A DNA stretch of 64,000 nucleotides, taken from positions 1 through 64,000 of the forward strand of contig MU831979.1 in NCBI GenBank assembly GCA_029204225.1. The letters run 5' to 3'. How positions within the stretch are numbered: the stretch's first letter is position 1; each line of letters begins with the position of its first letter. The notes under the pieces are model-generated. The model was given only the letters and a program-made list of their open reading frames with translations, was not told the DNA's origin and made no database searches. Positions 1 to 9,484 of the stretch are shown here, one piece after another. The position numbers were made by a program, and so were the translations under genes. The DNA is from Diphasiastrum complanatum (lineage: Eukaryota; Streptophyta; Lycopodiopsida; Lycopodiales; Lycopodiaceae).

Positions 1-440
1 CTGCCTGCTCCCGGCACCACTGTGACCAGAATCCAGCCGGCGCCAAGTTCCTATGGCTGAAAATCTTTGATTGGTTCTAGCGAAGTCCAGAGAGCTCAAA
101 TCGATGTGCAATCACCTCACACAATCTAGGCATGATTAAAGGAAGCTTGGGGATCAATAAATTCTAGAGAGAGAAAATCCTAGAGAGAGAAAACGTGCTT
201 TACCAGCCCGGGTAGAGTATTTGGTATGAGGGGAGGTGGCGAATCCCACCAATACTATAGGGAGTGCGGGTTGCGACTCAGGGCGAGCTCCAACCAAGTC
301 TCAGCCTCCCTTGCTGAAATGTTGTCCTGTTAGTCGCCTTGGCATGCCAGCGCCCCGGAGACTAGGGTCGGTCACACACTTGAAATGTAACTTTCTCCGA
401 TTTATCAATAAAGTGGGATTTTTCTCAAACTGACTCTGAT
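1..440 (+). repeat. Inverted partial copy of the LTR at 2475-3536
   Basis: This stretch matches the reverse complement of about 3127-3450. Shared landmarks are a GCCGGCGCCAAG-like start, the block reading TTGCGACTCAGGGCG, and a block with ATTTATCAATAAAGTGGG that resembles a polyadenylation/R region. Similarity ends near 440, just after TGACTCTGATTACCTT. Because the partner lies inside a minus-strand LTR, this copy is a plus-strand LTR fragment whose upstream part lies outside the window. No coding potential is seen. It may come from a second insertion or from an inversion. Confidence 0.7.
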
Positions 441-2460
441 TACCTTCTGCCCCTGTCACTTCTGACTTTTGACTTTGGAACTCCTTTGAGCTCCTGATTT
501 GTCCTTGATGCACTTTGTGTTGAGCTTCTTGAGCTCTTGATTTGATCAGTTCCACACAGGTATCCAGGCTCCCTGAGCCAAAGGATTTATTGTTTGATTG
601 CCCACTTTATGGTCCACTCCTTGCCTTGTTGCTTTCGCACCTGGATTTCTCTCCTTGTCCCAGCTTGATCTTGATACTTTTCCTTTTTGGCTCTTTAAGG
701 TAGGCAAAGATTGAGTACTCCGCAATGCACCTCTCACTTAGCTTGAGGTAGTTGTCTTTGAATCAACCCAAATGTAACCATTGACCTCGTGGAGAGCCAA
801 AGAGTCGCACCAATTTGATCCGCATACGAACTATCTCTTCGCGTTCGTTTGAAGCACCATGTCTGTCGTGCAAAACTTGACTTTCACAATTCCATCACTG
901 GTGAGATGCCTCACAGTCAAAACAAGAAGTGTACATCTAGCTTGGCTTCAAGTAGTTCTCTTTGAATCAGACACATGCACCCAGAGTATGCACTAGTCCG
1001 ATTTCAATACGAACTGTCCCTCAGCGTCCATTCAAAGTGCCAAGTCTCTGTGCAAGACTCAACTTTCACAGTTCCTTCATTGATCAGCAGCTTTACACAT
1101 AACACAAGTCAGCGTACTCATTATGTCTCCTCATCATTGTTGGTCCAGAGAAAGCCTATAACAAGCTTTCCTTTCCACAACAAAAGCTTGTCAACTTATT
1201 AGGTCCAAAGTTCGCCAGTCTCCTCATGTGAGTATGGCTAGGTCACCTTGAATTTGCCCCCATTTTAATCAACTTTCATTCAAAATTTGCCCCAAGAGAG
1301 AGGTGTGATAGTTCCCCCACTGATAAAACAGTTGACCGGCCTTAGTGTAGAGTTCTCAGACAAAAAGCCTTTCCAACACTTTGCTTCCATCTGCTAGGAT
1401 TATGGCTTAATCCAACTTGTTGCCTATCTCGAAGAAGATCCTAGTCTTTCCCTTTGAGAAAAACCCAACTGATACTGGAATATCACCCATGCTCAGTGAG
1501 TTTCAGTTCCGAAGGTGCCGGTCCCAGATGAAGACCAACTGCTACATAGAAGAGTCTCCCTTGAAATTTCCCTTTACAACTTTTGACTTCTTGCTTGCGT
1601 CTGGTGGGCATCGTCGCAAATGAAACTAACCCAAGAAACAGGCTAGCCATCCCTCCTTTGCAAACATCGAGTCATTTCCGTGGCCATTCATGTGCGAGTA
1701 CTTGACTGCAAATCCACCCCACAGATTCTGTAGTCCTCTTTGTTTGATGGTGTCAGCCTTCAAAAGAAAGGTTCTTTCTCGAGCATCAAGCTCTTGTATC
1801 ACAAGCAATCATGCAAACCAGGCAAAGCACGAGTACTAAGACTCACCACGAATACATACAAGCAAGACACTCAGGCAGTTTACTAACACGTAACAAAGAC
1901 AAGGTCCCCCTTTGAGATAGTCCTGCCAAAGGACCTTTGCCTGGCCGCGCCCTTATAGATCGATCATAGAATCAGCCCACAGAGATACCCCTCCAACTAT
2001 CTGTGCTTTCACCATTAAGCAGCACATTGTCTCAATCACGCCCCACCAAATCTGGTCGATAGCCCTTATAGCTAAACGATCGGTAGTTATCCGCACCGAC
2101 AGCTAACCACCCGTCCTTTACACCCGAATTCGAACAACATCTCTGTATCAATGGTTAACCGTACAGTTTGAATATGTCAACCCCGCACCCCACAAGGCAC
2201 AGATTGTGCTTTCACTACCTAGGCAGCACTTTGCCTCATCTATCCTACGTGCAGGACAGCGCCAGGCCCGAACCGCAGGAACTGACGTGCTCACACCTTG
2301 AGGATAGCACTTTGACTCATCAAGTCTCCCATTCTGCCGACCACCCCGAACGTGGACGCACCCGTGCTTACACTGTGGGCAGCACCTTGCACAACAATTG
2401 TCTTGATGAACCCCAAAAAGTGGCCATTTCCGTGAGATTGGCATAGTTGACGGCCAATCG
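441..2460 (-). mobile_element. Degenerate internal/leader region of copia-like element
   Basis: This is the internal side of the primer site at 2461-2472, read on the minus strand. I find no clear gag, protease, integrase or reverse transcriptase motifs, and all frames are interrupted. It contains a degenerate direct duplication of about 200 bp (roughly 738-935 and 938-1085, both starting near CTTAGCTTGAGGTAG or TAGCTTGGCTTCAAG). It also holds three copies of a short stem-loop motif at 2003-2025, 2206-2229 and 2364-2385. It is best described as a non-coding or decayed element interior. Confidence 0.4.
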
Positions 2461-2472
2461 GCTCTGATACCA
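2461..2472 (-). other. Primer binding site (initiator-Met tRNA type)
   Basis: The minus strand reads TGGTATCAGAGC, the usual plant copia primer site complementary to the 3' end of initiator methionine tRNA. It sits 2 nt inside the CA end of the minus-strand LTR at 2475-3536, which fixes orientation and LTR boundary. Confidence 0.75.
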
Positions 2473-2474
2473 CA

Positions 2475-3536
2475 TGTAGTGCAGGCATTCCAAAGGGAGC
2501 CGGGAACCACGACTTAGCTTCCCAACCTTCAACTCTCGCCATCCAATCCACTTGACATACACGCAGCCAACTCGCCAATGATCAGACTCCACCAACTTGA
2601 AGTTCCGAAACCACATTGAGATCCAACCTGGCGCCATGCCAAATCGGGGGTCCCGATGTGGGCGACTTCCCTCCGAGCCAGCCGCCCGACATACATCAAA
2701 CTTAACCAACTCGAAGCTTTGTTACAAATGAGTAACATCCATTCCAAGCAAGTGGTCTCACTTACATCAGACTTAACCAATTGAAAGCTTTGTCACGAGC
2801 GCTGGAAGCCAACTTGGCTCCACGCCAGACTAGATAGCGATAAACATGTAACTTCCACCCAAGCAAGCCATCCATCTCAGCCGACAGGTTAGAGCCCGTT
2901 CCCCAAGAGCTTAACCCATTCACGTTCATGCAAGGAATACTCAGAAGCACAAGCCGCGACAGATATGGAGACAACCAGTTCCTGGACCAATACCTCTGGC
3001 GCCACGGACCGAGTGGTCCCGACGGCATATCGCTGGCGTCCCGGGATACGACCTTCAGCTATATGCCAAATAAGAAGTTTGAAGCGAACTTACAACTAGC
3101 GCTTTTACCGAACACTGAAACCCATAAGGTAATCAGAGTCAGTTTGAGAAAAATCCCACTTTATTGATAAATCTGAGAATGTTACATTTCAAGTGTGTGA
3201 CCGACCCTAGTCTTCGGGGCGCGCTGGCATGCCAAGGCAAGTGCCAGGACAACATTCCAGTAAGGGAGGCTGAGACTTGGTTGGAGCGCGCCCTGAGTCG
3301 CAACCCGCACTCCCCTATAGTATTGGTGGGTGTGAGGTGATTGCACATCGATCTGAGCTCTATGGACTTCGCTAGAACCGATCAAAGATTTTTAGCCATA
3401 GGAACTTGGCGTCGGCTGGATTCTAGTCACAGTGGCACCGGGAGCGGCGCCAGCGCCGGTGGCGCCGGGAGCAGTTGGGGACAATGCTGGCGCTGGTGGC
3501 GCCGGAAGTAAAGCTTGTAAAGGTAACTTTACAACA
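2475..3536 (-). repeat. LTR of a copia-like element inserted into LTR-A
   Basis: The segment begins with TG at 2475 and ends with CA at 3536, as expected for an LTR, and is flanked on its inner side by the initiator-Met primer site. At 3537 the sequence switches abruptly into homology with the interior of the other array LTRs (about 9575 and 15535), so this element appears inserted into LTR-A. The outer 120 bp are GC-rich with repeated GGCGCC motifs. A near-duplicate motif (CATCAAACTTAACCAACTCGAAG versus CATCAGACTTAACCAATTGAAAG) lies at about 2695 and 2765. The element's other end is not identified. Confidence 0.55.
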
Positions 3537-4206
3537 TATTCTGTCATTATTGGTGAGATAAAAAAAATTATCTTTGAAGTCCAACGAAATGGAAATGTAA
3601 AACTGGTTGTCTGATGACATTTTTGGGTAGGTGGCCAGTATCGGTATTAAGATCACATGCTTCACCGTTTAGATCTGAACTTTGCCAAAACAAGAATGCC
3701 ACAAGGTCAAACGATTGTTGTAGGCAATGCTTACAATGGGCTATGTTGACCCTCAATAGCCTTCATAAACTTGCTACTCACTAATTCTGATAATGCAGTT
3801 CCAAACATAGCATAGTTCGATTGATTACTGGGTTTTGTTCTAATTATAAATCCATGCATAGCATAGAATCCATTATTCTGCAGAATCACCATGAATTTCC
3901 TAGGATCAGTCAGAATAAACAATAACAACAGGGGTGTGGTTCATTCTACAAGAAACTGAAATGCAATATAACGTTCTTGAGAAACTGAAAGTGTCTGTCA
4001 CCCACTCCTTCAGATTCCTGTGAAGATATAGTCTACATATACATAGTTGGCGAATCACTGCATTGATTCAAGTAGAATTAAGACAGTAGATAGTATTTTA
4101 TTCTGCCATAATAGCTCAGACAAAAGAGAAAACAACAAGCGTTCTAATCATGCTTTCTACCATGCATAACAATGAATGAATTAATTAGAATGAACGGGGG
4201 CTCTAC

Positions 4207-4216
4207 TATATATATA
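4207..4216 (-). promoter_or_regulatory. Candidate TATA box of LTR-A
   Basis: A TATATATATA run lies at the same place as in LTR-B, C and D, about 1 kb from the LTR 5' edge. The position fits the U3/R boundary of a minus-strand LTR promoter. Confidence 0.45.
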
Positions 4217-4870
4217 TGTGTTTGGGAAAGCAGGCTGAACGCTGGTAAGATCTGAAACATCATGTTTGGTGGGGTATCCAATGGTTTGCTGCCACGTAGA
4301 AAGAGTTCGGTATGAAACGCTACCTCTGCCATCTGGAAATAAGCAGATGCTTGAAATATATGAAGTCCCCATCTTCTGCCTCTAAAGTGTTGAGAGAAAA
4401 GAGTTATTGAAACTTGTCTTCAGATGTGTAAACATAGCCTTCAATACTTCAAATATGAAGTTGCTGGCTGCCAAGTGCCTTTCAATAGCTTTAAAGCAGG
4501 CTTCAAACTTCAATGATAGATAACTGAGGTACGTTATGGCCTGTGTCCAACCTTGTACAGACCATAAAAAAGTTACACATGGCCAGTCACCTGTCACAAA
4601 CATGAGTGTCAATGTTGAATGGTCAACTCGAACATTTCTTTGGTACATTAAATATTTGTTTGATGGTTGAATGTTTGTTTGACTGACATCTGAATCTGTA
4701 AGTTGCTGATAGTTGGTAATAAGTGTCGATAAAGATAGGTTCGATAGAGAGGATGAACACGCAACTGCTTTTGAATATTCAATAGCTCGTGTCTGAAGGG
4801 GCATTGAAGAAGCCTTGAAGATCGTCTTATGAGTATGCGAGGAAATGCGCTGGCTGGTAAAGTTTGGCAT

Positions 4871-5052
4871 CGAATACGAAGTTGTCTACCTAGATTCAAA
4901 TATAAACTTGTCTGCCTGGATTTGAATATAAACTTGTCTACCTAGATTCGAATATAAAATTGTTTGTCTGAATTTGAATATAAACTTGTCTGCTCGGATT
5001 CGAATATAAACTTGTCTGCCTGGATTCGAATATAAACTTGTCTACCTGGAAT
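4871..5052 (-). repeat. 26-bp minisatellite in LTR-A (seven units)
   Basis: Seven consecutive 26-bp units with the plus-strand core CGAATATAAACTTGTCTGCC and a variable tail (TGGATT, TAGATT, TGAATT). LTR-B and LTR-C each carry three units and LTR-D about five, so copy number changed after the LTRs diverged. Confidence 0.85.
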
Positions 5053-5205
5053 ATGTTTCCAAGTGAAGGTGCTTGGATTAATGTAGACACATGTGGGACA
5101 CATATGGGCTAGCAATATCTCAAACCGTGCCAACAACTCAAACCATGTAAATCTACATGCTATTATGACATACTCTTTGACACTCGAGCTAAGACGCATA
5201 CATCA

Positions 5206-5490
5206 GAGTTGGGCTTCGCATAGCTTCTGAGTAGGTGTAGGATAAACTTCAGAACGTAGACATTCTGCTACAACAAAATTACTTCTAAAATATATTGAGT
5301 AAATAGAAGATATAAAAAGTATTTGAAAATCTTCTCCAGTCTCGGCTTGAATAGCATGGTTGCTATATAAAAGCCAATTTAAAATAACAGCATCATAGCT
5401 TCTGCATAGCATCAAAACTTCATAGCATTTTCTCCTATAAAATAACCAACAAACATTGGTAGTGATAGATAACTCTCTGGTTGGCTGTGC
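5206..5490 (-). mobile_element. Short internal segment between LTR-A and LTR-B with deletion scar
   Basis: Bases 5206-5217 (GAGTTGGGCTTC) are the 3' end of the WBP2-like coding sequence. Directly after, at GCATAGCTTCTGAGTAGG, the sequence jumps to the internal region found at about 9194 in the next unit. Thus nearly all of the captured gene and about 1.8 kb of interior were deleted. The remaining part encodes only the N-terminal piece of the internal reading frame (5203-5415, with the motif YPTPTQKLC). Confidence 0.7.
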
Positions 5491-5508
5491 TCCCCCGAAA
5501 AGACGCTA
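5491..5508 (-). other. Degenerate tRNA-Asp-type primer site (LTR-B)
   Basis: It lies exactly where the primer sites at 9467-9484 and 15429-15446 lie relative to their LTRs, but several bases differ (plus strand TCCCCCGAAAAGACGCTA). It would prime poorly or not at all. Confidence 0.6.
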
Positions 5509-6021
5509 AAAGTTTGGTTTATGTCATGGCTTACCAAACCAAAATGTCAGTAAAAGTGTAGTATAAGGCGGCCAGTACCGCCATTGAAAATGGTACAAAC
5601 AAACACCAAGAAAGATATTCAGACAGTTCAACCAAGAAATCCAGATTCCAGAGAAGAGTAAGAACTCAAAATGATTAGACATCCCCACAGTATTAAGATC
5701 ACATGCTTCACCATTTAGATCTGAACTTAGCCAAAACAAGAATGCCACAAGGCCAAACGATTGCTACATGCAATGCTTATAATGGGCTATGTTGACCCTC
5801 AACAGCCTTCATAAACTTTCTACTCACTTATTCTAATAAAGCAGGTCCAAACACAGCATAGTTCAATTAATTACTGGGTTTTGTTCTAATTATAAATCCA
5901 TGCATAGCATAGAATCCATTATTCTGCAAATCACCATGAATGTCCTAGGATCAGTCAGAATAACAATAACAACAGGGGTGTGAACAATGAATGAATCAAT
6001 TAAAATGAGCGGGGGCTTTGC

Positions 6022-6030
6022 TATATATAT
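6022..6030 (-). promoter_or_regulatory. Candidate TATA box of LTR-B
   Basis: TATATATAT at the position conserved among the four LTRs, followed on the plus strand by GTGTTTGGGG. Confidence 0.45.
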
Positions 6031-6464
6031 GTGTTTGGGGAAGTAGGCAGAACACCTGAAACGTCATGTTTGGTGAGGTATCCAATGGTTTGCTGCCACG
6101 TAGAAAGAGTCCGGTACGAGACTCTACCTCTGCCATCTGGAAATAAGCAGGCTGCTTTGTCATCAGTACAATGTTAATAAGTAGCAGAGATCTGAAATGA
6201 AACAATACGCAGCCTTCTGGAGAAAACATGTTGAAAAGAGCCCTTCAAATAATGCGTGAGATATATGAAGTCTCGATCTTCTACCTCTAAAATGTGGAGA
6301 GAAATGAGTTATTGAAAGGTGTCTTCACATGTGTAAATGTACCATTCAATAATTCAAATAAGAAGTTAGGAGTCTGCCTGGATGCCAACTGCCTTTCAAT
6401 AGCTTTAAAACAGGCTTTAAACTTCAATGATAGATACTTTAGGTACCTTATGGCCTGTGTCTTA

Positions 6465-6470
6465 CACGTG
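6465..6470. promoter_or_regulatory. G-box (CACGTG) in LTR-B U3
   Basis: CACGTG inside the conserved block TTACACGTGGCCAGTCA, upstream of the LTR TATA box on the minus strand. G-boxes bind bZIP and bHLH factors in plants. The same site is kept in LTR-C and LTR-D and lost in LTR-A. Confidence 0.4.
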
Positions 6471-7052
6471 GCCAGTCAACCTGCCATGTACATCAGTGTG
6501 AATGTTGAATGGTCAACTGGAACATTTCTTCGGTAGATTAAATATTTGTCTGATGGTCGAATGTTTGTTTGTATAACATCCGAATCTGTCAGTTTCTGAT
6601 AGTTGCTAATAAGCGTCGATAAAGATAGGCTACGATGGACACACAACTACATTCGAATATTGAATAGCTCGTGTCTGAAAGGGCACTGAAGAAGCCTTGA
6701 AGATCGTCTGCTCAGAATGCGTGGAAATGTGCTGGCTGGTAAAGTCTTGAAAAGGCACTGAATAAGCCTTGAATATCGTCTGCTCAGTATGCGTGGAAAT
6801 GTGCTGGCTGGTAAAGTCTGCCTTCGAATATGAAGTTGTCTGCCTAGATTCGAATATAAAGTTGTCTGCTTGGATTCGAATATGAACTTGTTTGCTTGGG
6901 ATACGTTTCCAAGTGGAGGTGCTTGGATTAATGTAGACACATGTGGGAAACATATGGGCTAGCAATATCTAAAATCGTTCCAACAACTCAAACCGTGCAA
7001 ATCTACATGCTATTGTGACATACTCTTTGATACTCGAGTTAAGATGCATACA

Positions 7053-7688
7053 TCAGAGTTGGGCTTCCTCGCTAACAGAACCACTGTAGTTCCGTCTTCG
7101 AAGCTGAGACCCAGTCACATCAGGCTGCTGTAAATACAGTTTAGTAAGATCATTTGGATCAATTTACGCATGTCTAATCATCTCGTCAAGTGGTGGTTGA
7201 GCAGTTGGAAAAGGTTCCAATATAGATATTGTGGAGCATGACAAGTCACTTTCACGCAAAGATCGCAACAGTTTGAAGAACAATGGAACAAAAGTTCCAA
7301 CACCACCTTCCTTGAACAGAATTTTGAAGTTATGGGGACCAAACAAAGACCTGTTAGACCCATCTGGGATCACAAGATGTACCTTGCCTGAAACATTATT
7401 GCATAAAAATATTGGTTGATTGAAGCGCTCCTCATGTATAAATAGCAATGGCTTATCAACAACAAAGAGGTTCCCGATCAGCTTGTAAGCAACAGAATGC
7501 GGCTTGTCAGCAACAAAGATCGAGCAAAAATTTGAAAGATATATCTTTTCTTTTGCTGAAAAACTTCCCCCTGAAATATCGGGGACCTTGTCCGCTTGAC
7601 ACTCCACACCTTCGCGGGTGAGCACAAGAAGCTCGCCTCTGAAGGGCACGGGCAACCCATTCGGAAACAACTGAGGATTCATCGCCAT
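7053..7688 (-). pseudogene. WBP2/GRAM-domain family gene, retro-captured, premature stop
   Basis: The minus-strand frame from ATG at 7688 begins MAMNPQLFPNGLPVPF and continues with landmarks of the plant WW-domain-binding-protein-2-like (GRAM/PH-like) family, such as Arabidopsis At5g11680: EGVECQADK, IYLSNF, PLLFIHEERFNQPIF, FKILFKEGG, GTFVPLF and PPLDEMIRHA. Family members are small proteins of about 200 residues. There is no intron, so the copy looks derived from a spliced transcript. A TAA at 7164-7166 replaces the expected tyrosine after RHA and ends the frame at 174 codons. Reading beyond it, IDPNDLTKLYLQQP and SQLRRR still match the family until TGA at 7053-7055, contributed by the LTR edge. 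About 17 codons around VADKPHSVAYKLIG look like an in-frame duplication of VVDKP. It could be expressed from the (GA)n-containing leader or the LTR, but is probably non-functional. Confidence 0.75.
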
Positions 7689-7704
7689 CTCTCTCTCCGC
7701 CACA

Positions 7705-7738
<34 letters not shown>

Positions 7739-7748
7739 AGAAAGAGAG
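7705..7748 (-). repeat. (CT)n microsatellite in captured 5' leader
   Basis: A (GA)n tract on the minus strand lies directly before the WBP2-like start codon. An equivalent tract sits before the second copy at 14022-14047. It was probably part of the captured transcript's 5' untranslated region. Confidence 0.7.
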
Positions 7749-9466
7749 CGAGAGAGTAGGCTCGAATCATATTCAATGAGAGAGAGACTCGAAGAAGGAG
7801 GTATGGTCCGATTTTATATTGCTCGTTGGCATTAAATCTTCGCGTCCAACTTGAAGCTAGGTCAATTAGGGACCTTAAAATAAGGCAGCCCTACATAACT
7901 TAGAAGAGTGCCCATAAGTATATCTTTTGCAACCTAGACAAAAAGCTTTAGGCCTTTTCCCCAATTAAATCGCCTCCACCCATGTACTCAGCACAACATT
8001 GGAACTTAGAATAATAGCTCGCTGTCTTAGAATGCCCAAAAGAAGTATCACTTGAACTTAGGAACGAACTTGGCACAGAGTGTCGATAAGCTAAAAAAGT
8101 GCCTCCAAAAATATATAAAGGCCTTTAGTAATAAAAATGCTCATAGGCAATGCCATATATGCAATGCCTTGACCTTAGAACTCGACCTTAATTAAGCCTT
8201 GCCAACGTAAACCAGCAACTCGACACAGTACCATGGTACATAATATCAAAAATAAGTGAAAACTCAACTAGGCACTGCATTAGCTGACCACATTTCCAAC
8301 TTTTATATAAAAATGTCGAAAAAATAGAAAATATCATAAACAGGGTACCACATAACCTCCCCTTGAATTGTGCAGCGACCTCGCAAACATTGTCAACAGG
8401 AACTAAGTTTCAAACTTCCAAGTGACAATTGGCAACCCCATAGCCTTAGTCAGACCATTCGATAGTCAGCATCAGAAATATATATAGGCAAATTCCTTGG
8501 AATGGACAACACCAACAAATATATTGTCATAAACTGGATCGGCACCATAGTACAATCTTGAAACAGTATCTCAGTACCATTTGAAACCAATAAATAAATA
8601 AACATTGAGGGTCTATAAATAAAACAAAACAAAGAATATAGAAAAGAACAGATTCTGGAAAATCATAGATATAGTATTTGCTTACTTAAAACCAGAACCT
8701 TATTTACATAACAATAGATCCTCAGATAAAAATTAAAAAATAAAGTAAAAATTAACATTAAAAACTATAATAAATAGAAAATAAAAAATTCTAAAACAAA
8801 TATAGAAAACAAATAAAAAAAAAATGTATCCCCTTTTCTCAAGGCGGACGAAAGTATCTGAAATGCCACAACTTCAATAGTGCAGCAACTGACAAAATAT
8901 GGAGGGCAATTGGGTTGAAAAATAACGGCCATAATTTCTTCTGAAAATATAAAAATATTTGGATCACAACTTCTACTAAAATGAGCCAGTTCTTCATAAT
9001 AAAAGGAATCTTCCACAAATAACATAGAGCAAATAGGAATCAAGTGGACAGATTTGCCAAGTCCACATAAATTGTCAGAAGAAATCCGTCCTTCAATATG
9101 AAATTTCATAGACTGGGCATAGATAGTAGACTGGTCATAGCCCTTCAATTTCACATAACCAAATTTCATATCAAGACATGAAGGATGAGTTATGCATAGC
9201 TTCTGAGTAGGTGTAGGATAAACTTCAGAACGTAGACATTTTGCTACAACAAAAGTACTTTTGAAATATACTGAGTAAATAGAAGATATAAAATGTATTT
9301 GAAAATCTTCCCCCACCTCAGGCTGAATAGCATGGTTGCTGGATAAAAGCCAATTTAAAATAATAGCATCATAGCTTCTGCATAGCATGAAAACTTCATA
9401 ACATTTCCTCCTAGAAAATGACCAACAAACATTGGTAGTGACTAATAACTCTCTGGTTGGCTATGC
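7749..9466 (-). mobile_element. Internal region of the LTR family, copy I
   Basis: This AT-rich DNA lies between the captured gene and the primer site of LTR-C. It is closely similar to 14050-15428. About 370 bp (roughly 8133-8505) are present here and absent from copy II near 14473, so one copy gained or lost this block. No gag, protease, integrase or reverse transcriptase motifs are seen. It contains one long frame, listed separately. Confidence 0.6.
8765..9388 (-). CDS. Uncharacterised 207-codon frame in LTR-element interior
   Basis: I do not recognise this frame. It is the longest open frame in the internal region and follows the primer site by about 80 bp, where a gag start would be expected. 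The predicted product begins MLCRSYDAIILNWLL, is rich in Cys, Phe and Ser, and has no CCHC knuckle, protease or polymerase motif. The C-terminal 25 residues are hydrophobic and encoded by AT-rich DNA, so may be chance extension. Copy II (14807-15172) keeps the central part (FHIEGRISSDNLCGLGKSVH identical), and 5203-5415 keeps the N-terminal part. Conservation may reflect recent duplication rather than selection. It may be non-coding. Confidence 0.3.
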   Translation of the reverse strand: MLCRSYDAIILNWLLSSNHAIQPEVGEDFQIHFISSIYSVYFKSTFVVAKCLRSEVYPTPTQKLCITHPSCLDMKFGYVKLKGYDQSTIYAQSMKFHIEGRISSDNLCGLGKSVHLIPICSMLFVEDSFYYEELAHFSRSCDPNIFIFSEEIMAVIFQPNCPPYFVSCCTIEVVAFQILSSALRKGDTFFFYLFSIFVLEFFIFYLL

Positions 9467-9484
9467 TCCTCGGCAACGACGCCA
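9467..9484 (-). other. Primer binding site, tRNA-Asp type (LTR-C)
   Basis: The minus strand reads TGGCGTCGTTGCCGAGGA, close to the TGGCGCCGTTGCCGGGGA site used by many plant Ty3/gypsy elements and complementary to tRNA-Asp. It lies directly inside the 3' edge of LTR-C. Confidence 0.7.

Larger units (their letters stand above)
3537..5205 (-). repeat. LTR-A, truncated at its 3' (inner) end
   Basis: It is homologous to LTR-B, C and D over its whole length, but its inner edge (about 60-90 bp next to the primer site in the other copies) is missing and is replaced by the LTR ending at 3536. The upper edge ends CATACATCA, then GAGTTGGGCTTC, the last bases of the WBP2-like gene. It carries seven 26-bp minisatellite units at 4871-5052. 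The G-box seen in other LTRs is CACATG here (4576-4581). Confidence 0.75.
5510..7055 (-). repeat. LTR-B
   Basis: It has the same landmark order as the other copies. It contains a private tandem duplication of about 74 bp (roughly 6683-6827, two copies of a block ending GTGCTGGCTGGTAAAGTC) and three 26-bp minisatellite units at 6825-6902. It lacks several hundred bases present in LTR-C after AACAGGGGTGTGA (near 5980). Its upper edge CATCA at 7051-7055 abuts the WBP2-like gene and supplies that gene's terminal TGA on the minus strand. Confidence 0.75.

Noticed and set aside
2148-2709. Overlapping minus-strand frames of 95-120 codons in the 2.1-2.7 kb region
   Set aside because: Three overlapping frames in moderately GC-rich element leader and LTR with no known motif; judged non-coding.
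4382-4870. A 162-codon minus-strand frame in LTR-A
   Set aside because: The homologous stretch in LTR-B, C and D is interrupted and the 26-bp minisatellite changes the frame, so it is not a conserved protein.
4871-5052. Possible CRISPR-like array
   Set aside because: Units are contiguous without spacers and lie in a plant LTR; it is a minisatellite.
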